In this document: one piece after another, positions 23,229-33,641 of the stretch
Layout of the letters: each line of letters starts with the position of its first letter
How positions within the stretch are numbered: position 1 is the first letter of the stretch
Origin: Ephemerocybe angulata
Taxonomy: Eukaryota > Basidiomycota > Agaricomycetes > Agaricales > Psathyrellaceae
NCBI GenBank assembly: GCA_013368325.1
Contig: JAACJK010000004.1
Span: 310,001-374,000, forward strand
DNA length: 64,000 nt
Direction: 5' to 3'
Notes under the pieces: generated by a model
The model's input: only the letters and a program-made list of their open reading frames with translations
Databases searched by the model: none
What the model was told of the DNA's origin: nothing
Translations under genes and position numbers: made by a program

Positions 23229-23398
23229 GGGGCGACATTTATTGTCACTCTTTGCTGATTCCTGGTCATCTCCAGATCCACTTCCACAATACCAAGGGGC
23301 AACATTTATTGTCACTCCTTGCCTTCCTACCTGCCTTAAGCCAGGGATTCCACATATCTGCGCAGCTTCAGGCAACGGGGCGGCATTTACTGCCACTC
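23229..23398. repeat. three dyad motifs upstream of gene B
   Basis: GGGGCGACATTTATTGTCACTC at 23229-23250, with close copies at 23296-23317 and 23377-23398 (first 20 bases given by the consensus GGGGCRRCATTTAYTGYCAC). Each holds an inverted repeat around a TTTAT or TTTAC loop: GACA/TGTC, ACA/TGT and GGCA/TGCC. The third copy has changed both arms together. Located 120-290 bp before the gene B start, they look like operator-like or hairpin elements. Confidence 0.7.
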
Positions 23399-23520
23399 TG
23401 AAACCCCACCAACTCCATAGAACAGACTTGAATCACCTCCTCTCGTTGTGGTCATACATGTCAGTTCTACAAGCCCACAAGTCCACCTGACGCTGACTTC
23501 TCCCCACCTAGCGACATATC

Positions 23521-26418
23521 ATGTTCATAGTACCCCCCAGCCCAGCAATTGATAAGATCCCTGGTGCTATTGTGCAGAAACGCTGTGATGACGATGTGCG
23601 TTGGAAGATGCAGTCCAACAAAAGCGGGTATCTCTACGAACTCGAGGGCAAGACATTCTATTCTCCAAACTGCCACCGTACGAACCTATCTCTTCCACCT
23701 TCTGTAGTGGACCCAAACGGTGGCGTTATCCAAGGTCGGGACTTCCAAATAGATCCCTTTCTCCAACCCCAGTGGTGGTCGAAAGCCCACGGATATTTAG
23801 CATTCATTACTCTCCGACCCGACCTCTCGCCGTCCCCCTTACATCCCCTCCTGCGTCTACCTAAAGCCAAATACAACAAAGAGCGGCGTTTGATGCAACC
23901 AGATCCGTTCGTCTGGAACAGTTGGAAAGCCCTGCAAGAACAAGTCGTTGAATCAGTTCATCGCTTGATTTACCGGTCTGCTGCTCCTGCTGTGCGCCCT
24001 GCCTACCCGTGCACCCGCGTTGAGAAAACACGCTACCAGGGTCCCGACGCAAAGTCTCGCCTTGAACAAGACATCCTTTCGGCCCTATCGTGGTTCTCGG
24101 TCTGGTTCGGATGCCTGGCATATGCCATTGCTGTCAGCGAGGCCATGGCACGGGAAGCGAAGGCGCTTGGGCGGCGGGTACTTCCCGACTGGATGGAGGT
24201 CTTGACAAGGGATGACGATGGAGGTGGTCCCTCACACCGTGTTGATGAGCGCTTTGTCTCTGATCTTCCGAATACCTGCCTAGCGTGCTTCGATTCGACG
24301 ATTGATCGTGTCGGGACCTTCGTCACCATTCCAGACGATGACGAACCCAGAACGGAGGAGATGGTGTCGATTGATTGGCTGTGCGAGTTCAACATTCCTG
24401 TGTGGTACGCCTGGGGACCTCGAGAGATTGATATTGCGAGGCGGTACCCTTTCTGGCAAAGGTTCGCACCGGGGCTGAACTCCGTTCATGTCAATCCTTC
24501 ACCGCGCACTCAGAGAGATCCACCCGGTACACCAGGAGAAATCAATGATCAACGACTTAAATTGGCACGGTTTGAGGTGCGCCAAACCCCAGGGCCTGAG
24601 GAGCGAACCTGGGACGGGTGGTTTCGCATTAGGGAACAGCGGCATGCCGAGATCATGGCATGTGAAACCCACGATAGTCGGCAACGGCGGGAGAACAGGC
24701 AGCGCTGTCCCCCCACATCTTTAAAGAAAACAAAGTTCTTTGTATGGGATAAGGATGATGAGGGTAGATTTCGTAGGCGCAAAGCTGAAGAAGACGATCT
24801 GTGTAATCTCTTTGCAGTTGAGGGTCGGTACTGTCGAAGCCAAGCTCGGTACGATGCGATGTTCAATGAATGGGATCTGTGCGAGTTCTTTGGAGTGCCA
24901 GATGAGCATAAGCTCAAGCACATGGCCGAAGAGGATGCCGACTACTTGGGGGTATCGTTCGAGACAGCCCTAGCGCGCCTCCACATTTTCTACGGCCTTA
25001 CACCGATCCCTGAGCCTCATGGTGTACAGGCAAAGTCACTGCCAGTGGTGCTGGACCATGAATCATTTGGCCGGGACAACGCACTTCATGATGAGTTCCA
25101 GGACAACATGACGGCCACCTCTGACAGTGTCGTCGCTTCTTCCCTTTCATCATCGGCACAAACCTCAGCTGAAGCTGACAATAACAGCGCAACACCACTC
25201 CTCCATCCTCTCGATAGTATCCATTATGAGCCCAATTACTTCGCGTATCTTCTCTCGGCTACACTCCTACGCCTATTGAAGAAACGAGACAGCCCGAGAC
25301 TGGCTCGTCACTGACAATAGGGTACGCGGGCAAGGCCCTTGGGTGCCACACTTTCCACGGTGGCTCCGGTTACTGGAAAGAACCCGCAGGCCAAGGCTCA
25401 ATCAAATTTCTCAACCAATTCGCAAAAGGGGCTCCGGAGGGAGAGCTATGGGATCTCTCAAAGTACAACCGCATTCCTGTCACAGCACAACCAAGGTTTA
25501 AATCACTTCGAAGTCATCGCCAAGTTGCTCTCGTACAAGTTACCGATTGGGACAACGTCAATGGACGTTGGACGGACACCGTGGCAAAGGAGGTTACCGC
25601 GTACTGGTTTTCAGTAGACTACGGGCAGAAATGGCGTCTTGGATGTGTGTCTGCTCCTGTTGCATTGACAATATGTCGTTTTGACCAGCTCAAGACGCCC
25701 ACCGCCGTTGCCTTTGATCTAGTTGGGCAAGGAATCCGTTTTCGAACCTGGTTGGAGGTCGCAAATATTTCGTCAATCAGCCTCACGACCTCGTCTCGAC
25801 TGATCAAATTTCGACATCGTTCTACTGTGTTCAACTCTTGTGACTATGACAGTTATATCAAGAACTGCCGTTCACTGTGCAAAGGACACACGGGACGGGC
25901 TGCGTTGCTTCGGGGAGGGATTATCTGGCGTTTGGCTCTCCCATATGTGAGCTTCAGTGACGTATTGGCCGGTCCCAGCCGCGCTGCAATAGAGGGTAAA
26001 GGTATTGTTCGGAGTAACGGACAAGGGGGGTTCTTAGTGGACGACGACCTCACTATCGGCGAGGTCGATGCCATATGCGGCCACTACGACGTCTACGGTA
26101 CGTAGTCCGGTTTGCGTGTGTTCTGTAGTTAACGACTAAGTGCTCCCCTTAGATGAACGCCACCTTCAGATTGTGCGCGTCTCATGGTGGCCCCCAGCTG
26201 AGTTTTGGGAGCAGCGATACGGTTTCGGGGGGTGGTCCAGAGACGCAGAGACGTTCTACGTTGACCGCCTGAAGGAGATACAGAACAACTTCTCACCTTT
26301 GCCTCGAAGCGAGTGGAGAAAGCGGCTCAGGTTGTCCTCTCCATTTAAAGCCCTATATAACAACCTAGAGCGAACATCTGAGTCTCTTATAGAAAGTTCG
26401 GCTGAAGGCGGGCTTTGA
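23521..26418 (+). CDS. gene B: paralogue of gene A
   Basis: Exon frame 23521 to about 25250 (starting MFIVPPSPAIDKIPGAIVQ), then a continued homologous frame from about 25290 to 26101, a 51-bp intron and a last exon 26153-26418 ending SSAEGGL. Shared landmarks with gene A: TFYSPNCHRTNLSLPP, HGYLAFITLRPDL, LSWFSVWFGCLAYAIAVSEA, RVGTFVTIPDDD, MVSIDWLCEFNIPVWYAWGP, KKTKFFVWDKDDEGRFRRRK, YDAMFNEWDLCEFF, GKGIVRSNGQGGFLVDD, VDAICGH and VSWWPPAEFWEQRYGF. Between 25240 and 25320 the frame shifts by two. This may be a short intron (for example 44 bp, GTATCT...AACGAG, or 104 bp from a GTATCC donor) or a frameshift, and the sequence alone does not decide. Function unknown. Confidence 0.75.
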
Positions 26419-27003
26419 ATAGCACGGCGAGCGTTTTTTATTTTCGAATCGATCATCGTATCCTCCAATTTCTCATTGCGTTTCACAAGTAATATACGCT
26501 GCGAATACAAGTTTGTTTGGAGTTCAAGCTCCAACGTTCCAAAAATGTTCCCCCAACGGCCAGATAAGTATCCAAGTTCCTTTCTGCAAAACACGATTGT
26601 TAGGCCTGCAACGCATCAGCGTCCCGCTCATCCTCCCTTTCTATTCTGCTATATCATCACCCGGAAAATACTGTGTGGTTCCAATATGATCATGATACTC
26701 GCCTTCACTTCCCCCTGTCGTTCATCGCGTTTTATCTTACTGCTCGGGCGAAAGACGAGATAAAGAGAGCGATCTTGACAGCAAAATGAACTACAATCAC
26801 ATTTGAGACGTAAAAACAAAAACATAAGATCGTTGAAAACTTGAAAAGCAGGGAACGGTAGTAATGAAGGTTACGGAGCGCGAGCATGAGCAGCGGACGA
26901 GTCGAGAGCAGTGAAGAAGGGACCTTATCAGATCGGCGTGCCGTCCAAGTCGACGCTATGATCAATGAGGAGCGAAGATCCGGGTACATCCCGGAAGTCG
27001 ACT
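26419..27003. other. convergent 3' spacer
   Basis: Lies between the ends of gene B (plus) and the 890-aa gene (minus), so it should hold both 3' untranslated regions. It is AT-rich and contains no convincing ORF. Confidence 0.5.
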
Positions 27004-30000
27004 TCAAAAGGCGTGGTAGGGTGGGTCTCTCCTATCGAGGTACTTTGGGGAGGTAGCGCTAGTGGGGGGAAGTAAAGTAAGTACACTGAAAGGCAAGGTA
27101 TTCTAATAAAAAGCGCCTACCTCTCTTCAGTAACTCTTGCACCTGAACGACTGAGAAGAGTGCGCGATCCTTCGCAAAGTGTGCCGTGCCTAAATACAAC
27201 GGGTGAGTATGAGACGTCGACGTGAACCTCAACGAACGCACCTGTTCCAAGTGAAGAGAAAGGAATGTATCTATCGCTGGCATCCTTGTCGGGCACTAGA
27301 TGAGCGGTCTCCTGGACATTCCATGTGGTACGGAGATCTTGCAAAAGGGACGATGGCAGGGGGCGTGTAGATGCAGTAAGCAAGCTCACGAGATTCTCGC
27401 GAAGCGTAAAGTACTCCGAGGTCTCCTTCTGATTTCGGAGTTGGTTGATTCCGGTTTCCGCTGCCCAGAGTTTGGAGTAGAAGACGGACATTGCCTCCGT
27501 GTTATTGGCGATTACCTCCCCGTCGAAGGCGAAGTGGCCCAATTTGTCCAGGGTTTTTAGAGACGCGGCCAGCTAGGATTTGTGATGAGTCGATGAACAT
27601 GAACCAGCTGAGGCATTGACCAACTCACCGCTGCTATCGGAAGCTTGATGCTATGCCATATGAGATCCTCTTCCTTCGGCTTCAACGGTTGAGTTTGATC
27701 TTCCACGAAGTCCTCGACGACGTCTTTGAACTTCCCGTGGACCCAGGCGTAAACCATCCCAGTGACGTCGAAGATAGAGCCAGACTGGTAGTGGAGAGCG
27801 TACCCATTGTAGCCTTCGTGATCACCCGCGAGAGGCACCAATGAAATCCCTGTCATCTTGTCCTTCTTTCGGTAAGGCAGGCTGGGTGCTTTCGGCGCTT
27901 TCGACGGCTGTGCGGAGGGGCCAGCCTGAGCCATTTCGACGGAGTCCGTGCCATCAGGGTGCGCTTCGCTCGAACGGGTACGTGCGTCTTTAGCCGCTTG
28001 TTTCTTGGACTTCTGTTTGGCGACCTTGGTCACCTGGGCCTGTTTTTTCTTCGCCACCCTCATCCCAAACGCAGTTCCAATTTCCAACGCATCAGATGAC
28101 GATGACTAGATAAGGAATGTCACAAAGGGGACATCAGCGATTAAATTCCAGGGAAATGATATATGAGGGACGAACGTTAGATAGCTTGTCAAGGGGATTC
28201 ATCCTCCAAGGAATTGGCAGATTCCTCCCTAGCACTCGACCGAACTTGATCAGGTCAGCACCAGTTACAACAATTTCACGTATCATGTTCCGTAGCCGAG
28301 TCACACAGAAAGTCGACATATAGGCCCACGGATAGAAGGCCGGGTTCTTCAAGACGTTCGCCACGATGTGATCGAAGATAGCCAACAGCAGCTTCTGAGA
28401 GTAGTTCTCGTGATACTTGAGGGCGTTGAATGGGTTAGACTATGCGAGGGGTATGTACTGAGGCGCTCACATATTTCGACAACGGAGCAAGGAGTATCGT
28501 CATAATGAGGCGCTTCACTATCGCCATCGAGCCTAGGAGCGATAGACAATGAGCGTTCATGTCAGAAAAAAACACGGTGCTAACGTACCTTTTTGCCTTT
28601 CCTCAACAGTCTGGTTAGTATTGTAAGCCTTAAGGTCGACGCGCATCTGATCGATAATCAGCATGGCGGCATGCAACTCCCTTTCTAAAGAAGGGCTAGG
28701 GCATTCAAGAATGAGCAGTCCAAGCGCAATCAAGTCGTTGTGAACGAAACCAAAACCAAGCAAAAGGCCCAACCCAACGATCGCATGGTAGTTTGTGATG
28801 AATGTCGCGATCAGAATCTTCGTTATCACCGAGGCCCATTGCACAGGCACTGTAACCCGGGGGCCAGCCAGAGGAGGCTCTTGGGAGTCGGACGATTGAG
28901 ATAGAGGTGCGGTGGTGTTGGAAGGGACTGTGTCGCTGGACGAATGGGATGGCTCGGTCGATTGAGACAGAGGTGCGGTGGTGTTGGGAGGGACTGTGTC
29001 GCTGGACGAATGGGATGGCTCGGTCGATTGAGACAGAGGTGCGGTGGTGTTGGGAGGGACTGGGCCGCCACGAGATGAATGGGATGACTCCAAGGTCGCT
29101 TGTGGGCCAGCCGCCGGACGCTCGTTAGAGCCAGTTGGACGCGACGGGGGGACAGCGGCGGGCGAAGGGGTAAGGTTTGCGAATGACTCGAACGGTTGAG
29201 CATTAGGTAACGGGGAAGGGGAGGGGTGTCCGGAGCCCGGCGAGGTGGCGGCGGGAGGGCTGGGGACGGAGGGCACACCTGACGCGTCTAGAGGAGCGGC
29301 CACGGAGCCAGGAATGTGAGCTTCGTAGCAGATATTCGAGCCTGTGAGTTTGCCGGCCCCTACGATCCTTGCAACGTCGATATCAACTTGTTCATCAGGG
29401 GTCGAGCTGCCAGGTGGGCCCTTCGGTTTGAAGGGGGCCGGCACGAGCACCATCAATGTTGAGGTTGGCTGCCTCGAGTTGTGCATCTCAACGTCGTCCA
29501 CGTCGTCCATGTCGACCGAGTGGGTGTCGATGTATGGGACACCCGCGAAAGCCGCGTCGAATCCAGACTCGGCGGTCTGGGTTACCTTGCTGGGCACGTA
29601 CCAGGTAACCTTACGCCCGAGTACTGAAAGACTACCGTCCACCTAAAGCGATGTCAGGCATATATAGACAGACCCTCAAGATGCTTGAAGACGTACCGGT
29701 TCCTTAATTGAGGTCGGTATTTGAGTCGAGTTGGTACGGCCGTGTCGCAAAGTTGACCCTTTGGAGGACCCAGAATAGAGACCAGAGTAGGAACTATACT
29801 CCCCGTCATAATGCTCGTGGCATGCGATTGGCTGAGTGAGCACCTCGGGGTCATCCCACCCGATGGCGTGGCCAGGAAGACCATAGTCAGGTTGAAGCGG
29901 GCTTGGGCTTCGGGGCTGAACGTTGGTGTCCACCCGCATCTGGGCGTCGTCGTCTGAAAAATCTCCAGAAGGTCTGGGTGGAGAGGGGGCTAGAAGAGCG

Positions 30001-30005
30001 TCCAT
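27004..30005 (-). CDS. 890-aa unknown protein: repeat-bearing N-terminus, membrane segments, basic region
   Basis: Seven exons join in phase: 30005-29697, 29642-28589, 28532-28471, 28439-28176, 28105-27629, 27572-27121, 27058-27004. The first 330 residues are disordered (Pro/Ser/Thr-rich) and contain a 22-aa repeat, NTTAPLSQSTEPSHSSSDTV plus two Pro, about 2.5 times. Next comes a strongly hydrophobic stretch (VITKILIATFITNYHAIVGL followed by GLLLGFGFVHNDLIALGLLI). After it lies a segment with FDHIVANVLKNPAFYPWAYM and IREIVVTGADLIKFGRVLG. A Lys-rich stretch (KKKQAQVTKVAKQKSKKQAA) follows, then a folded-looking C-terminus (LDKLGHFAFDGEVIANNTEA). No family recognised. The fourth intron uses a rarer GTTCGT donor. 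Membrane topology is inferred from hydrophobicity only. Confidence 0.7.
28885..29063. repeat. 66-bp coding minisatellite
   Basis: About 2.5 copies of a 66-bp unit inside the second exon of the 890-aa gene. It encodes a 22-aa Ser/Thr/Pro repeat. The unit length is a multiple of three, so copy-number change keeps the frame. Confidence 0.9.
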
Positions 30006-30225
30006 CGGGAGGACAGAGCGGGCTGGGGAGGCAGAGTGTCAGGCGCAAAGCAGAGGAATGTATAGTATCCCTCAGCCCGAACCAATCGAGGGATACGAGC
30101 GACTTTATATGTTCACCTGAAAGATACATAAATGTTGACCAGTTTATCGCACGAATAAGCCGATGGGATGCCTTCTAGAGTGCCGATAGCGATCTTGCCA
30201 AAGCTGGAAAGTGCTCACCATTCAC
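30006..30225. promoter_or_regulatory. 5' region of the 890-aa gene
   Basis: Short upstream region of the minus-strand 890-aa gene. No specific promoter motif recognised. Confidence 0.3.
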
Positions 30226-31010
30226 CTTGCATTCACCGCAGCACACATTGAAAGCTAACAGACAGGATGACGGTGGCTACATTAACTCATGTTCCAAGGA
30301 CATGGCGCCAATGGCATAGCTGGAAGAGAACGATTAGGACAAGAGTGATTCTGCGACGTGATGCACGCTGAGAGATGTAGCCTGAAGCATCGAAGAGAAA
30401 GGACAGGAGACGATTCCATATTGCGATACGACGCGCTGGAAGTCGATTCCTTGCCAGGATGGTTTCCTCCATACCACATATATGCCTTGAGAAGGAAGGG
30501 ACGCTCTTGCAGTTGTTGCAGCTCAACTTCATGCTATGCGATATGTGAAGTATCACACCCACTTACCATAACTTGAAGACACCTGTGACGAATATAACAA
30601 TTGTGTTCCCTTGCATTCACCGCAGCACACATTGAAAGCTAACAGACAGGATGACGGTGGCTGCATTAACTCATGTTCCAAGGACATGGCGCCAATGGCA
30701 TAGCTGGAAGAGAACGATTAGGACAAGAGTGATTCTGCGACGTGATGCACGCTGAGAGATGCAGCCTGGGTTGTCGTCATTGATAACACCTGAAGCATCG
30801 AAGAGAAAGGACAGGAGACGATTCCATGTTGCGATACGACGCGCTGGAAGTCGATTCCTTGCCAGGATGGTTTCCTCCATACCACATATATGCCTTGAGA
30901 AGGAAGGGACGCTCTTGCAGTTGTTGCAGCTCAACTTCATGCTATGCGATATGTGAAGTATCACACCCAACTTGAAGACACCTGTGACGAATATAACAAT
31001 TGTGTTCCCT
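30226..31010. repeat. tandem duplication, 384- and 400-bp copies
   Basis: Copy 1 (30226-30609) and copy 2 (30610-31010) abut and are nearly identical over most of their length. Differences: copy 2 has a 24-nt insertion at 30766-30789 and lacks about 9 nt near its end. A third, diverged piece related to the copy ends follows at about 31060-31200 (CACACTTACTGGCATAAGAC, then GTGACGACTATAATATTC). Each copy contains a minus-strand open frame (30562-30287, 91 aa; 30970-30671, 99 aa) beginning MGVILHISHSMKLSCNNCKS. The frames may be coding duplicates or chance. Confidence 0.9.
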
Positions 31011-31427
31011 CCAAACAGTCACGGATCCCGTTGGCGTTTTCCAAGGTTCTGCAGCTGGTGGAGCTGTGGCATGTGAACTGTCACACACTTACTGGCATAA
31101 GACGCCTGTGACGACTATAATATTCAGCAGGTGGCAGCCAGGCGGTCGGTTGGACTACCATACAATAGTATTCCCTCCAAACGGCCACGGCTCCCGTTGA
31201 CGTTCCTGGTCCCTTCTGTAAGTAATAGAATTCGCGAATTGTGATCGTTGGAGATTCGCAATTGTGCTCGATTCTTCAATTTGGGGTACTTCGTTCGCCG
31301 AGAGAGGCGTTGCCAATTAGGAGATACGAATAATGAATTGATGCCATCCGACTGCTGCGAGTAAGTCAGCCAAACCGACTCGTCCCGATTTGTGAATTGC
31401 CACGTATACTGTTGACTTCCCAAAAAA
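31011..31427. other. intergenic with a diverged repeat piece
   Basis: Holds the third, diverged piece of the tandem duplication (to about 31200) and the presumed promoter of the small plus-strand gene that follows. Overlapping short minus ORFs at 31124-31600 do not look like protein. Confidence 0.35.
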
Positions 31428-31898
31428 TTGACAAACCTTCTTCCATCTCCGAATCCACCGACAGTCCCAGGAATGTGCAGGCGAAAGCTGATGCTGGTTC
31501 GGTTTGCTTCCCCTCACTGTACCCACACTATGGTCGAGTCCATGGATATTGTCGATTGCCTTTTCAAAAGGTGTGCAATCAGCAGTGCGCACATGGAGCA
31601 CTTGAAAGATGGAGATGCAGCCGACCAGATTCGGTGTGCTTGCCGATCATACCTCACGGTCGAAAGGGTTACCAGAACGGTGAGTTACAGTTGCAGTCCT
31701 CGCTTGACTACATCAGCTTTCTAACCACATCGCAAGGTGACTGAGGGACGATGCAAAGACTGCATCAAGGGCCCACCTGTCTATGTGCGCTCGCCCAATG
31801 CAAAGGACCCCTACCGCGTGGAAACTGAGCCAGGAAAGCGACCACCTTGGCTTCTCGAAAACGCCGTCAAAACTCCGGGGCTGTTTTATGACCTGTAA
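31428..31898 (+). CDS. small Cys-containing hypothetical protein
   Basis: Two exons (31428-31679 and 31737-31898; 57-bp intron with GTGAGT donor and CAAG acceptor, phase 0) give 137 aa. The second half reads like a real conserved protein: DQIRCACRSYLTVERVTRT, then TEGRCKDCIKGPPVYVRSP and KRPPWLLENAVKTPGLFYDL at the C-terminus. Two CxC or CxxC pairs could bind metal. The N-terminal start is less sure, and ATG codons further in (31533, 31542) are alternatives. No family recognised. Confidence 0.5.
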
Positions 31899-32513
31899 AC
31901 CAATCCCAGGCTTACGGTACAACGCGTTCGAAGCTTTACCCCGAGCCTGGATCCAATTATCTATACCGAGCCAATGCCTTGGTTCGCATCCCCTGTTTTG
32001 TTGGTTTTGTACATATATGAATTCATTTGACCTGTTTCCTGGCTTCGATAATCTGACACATTGGTATCTATCCACAAGACACTAACACTTATCCGCAGGC
32101 AGTGACAGCCTGCCTAGCCTTGCCACTGGATGCATTCATGTGGCATTACTTCGAAGAGCACCGTGGCGGTCAGCGGGCATACTACGCCGCATCTGGGCCC
32201 ATGAGCGACTCCAGAGTCATTTTTAGAACGGCGAGTCGGAGCAGGATTAACACAAGGAGGACGAAATGATTGTCCACCAGTGTGATTCTGAATCCGAGTC
32301 GAGCTGAGTCGGAAAGCGCACACTTCAAATTAAGCCCGAGGGTCAACGGCCGGCACCATAATGATGACTCAGCCTGATGTTGACCGTTGAGAGCCTGAGT
32401 CTGCACGACGGCTCAGGGCTGCGAGTGTCTTTCAACAACAACCACAAGCTTGGGTTAACCCTCACTTCCGAACCTGAGTCCTTACCCCTCCCCTGCCCCT
32501 CCCTCTCCTCACC
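31899..32513. other. intergenic, nothing recognised
   Basis: Contains overlapping short ORFs on both strands (31713-32075 minus, 31783-32085 plus, 32182-32406 minus) but none with protein-like composition or splice continuity. Probably the 3' end of the preceding gene and the promoter of the next. Confidence 0.4.
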
Positions 32514-33510
32514 ATGCCCGCGACAAGATCGGCGGACGAAACAAGTCCTTCTCTCAACAACGCTACCGATTCGGATGCGTTTTGTGACCCCAACTCGTAT
32601 TGCATCCCTTCCTCCTCGGAGTGGCTCTCCCATGCTGGCAGTTCTATCCATTCATCAGGAGCCCGAATCAACGAACTACCTTCCCCTCCGACATCCGATG
32701 CTGGCCATTCCGATAACCAAAATCCACATATACCGCCCAGGCCAGGCTTCAGAACTTCACGATCCTCGCCATACCGAAGACCCGCTGAATCATACCTCTC
32801 GATGATCCCTTGCGAAGAGGTAAGCTTTCTTGAGAGTCTATCTGTTGCTAATATGCTCAATGCAATGACGTAACTGACATTCAATCTAGGTCTCGTCGTT
32901 TAGCCCAAGTGGACCAGTAGAGCCCGAATTCTTGGAAGAGATGATCGAGAATCTGCTCCAATGCGGCGTCGTTGAGGAACGAATTGGGCGAGTGGTTTGC
33001 TCCTTGCTGGACCTTGTGGGGCAACTGGTTGTCCTCAATCGCCGGAGAGGTTCTCTCAACTCGCGATATCCAAGGTCAACAAGGAACGCAGCGCCAAGGG
33101 GGATACATGTCGCGGTCAACGCTTTGCTTTCACGACTATCCGTGTGGCGAAGAGTTGCAGATTCCCTCCTTCACCTCCGGTTTCCCTACGAAGATTCCTC
33201 CCCCCTCTTCAATTTGGTCCAACAAGCTCTCGCCTCACCCAGTCGCAGCTCCGGCAGCTTGGGAGTCGGGTTAGTCTTAACCCCGATATCATATACCCAA
33301 TCATCTGGCGGATGTGGGCAACCGAAAGCATTCGGCCTGACTTTACAGGAGTGCTATTATGACAGGCTCCATCGGACTTGTAGCAGTTCAATATACCATA
33401 AATTATTGTATTTTCATAGCGACATTTCCCTTATCACAGACCATAATTTCGAGACATTTGGCCGTCTCAAAGCTCAGAGTATGCTATACGTCCAAGAGCC
33501 CAGTAAATGA
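32514..33510 (+). CDS. hypothetical protein, Ser-rich N-terminus
   Basis: Two exons (32514-32819 and 32890-33510; 70-bp intron, GTAAGC donor, TCTAG acceptor, phase 0) give 308 aa starting MPATRSADETSPSLNNATDS. The first 100 residues are Ser/Pro-rich and likely disordered. The second exon begins FSPSGPVEPEFLEEMIENLL and contains helical, Leu-rich stretches (IGRVVCSLLDLVGQLVVLNR; VAVNALLSRLSVWRRVADSL). No known domain recognised. Downstream of about residue 230 the composition looks less like protein, so a further unseen intron or earlier end is possible. Confidence 0.55.
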
Positions 33511-33641
33511 AATGTATTAACATGGGGTATCCAATTACCAGGCTGACAATTACTAAGTGAGTGCTACGATGATTCTATGGAATGAACATTAACTAAACAA
33601 AGGTAACAGTGAGAGGAAAGAGAAGAAAAGGGTGTTGAAGG

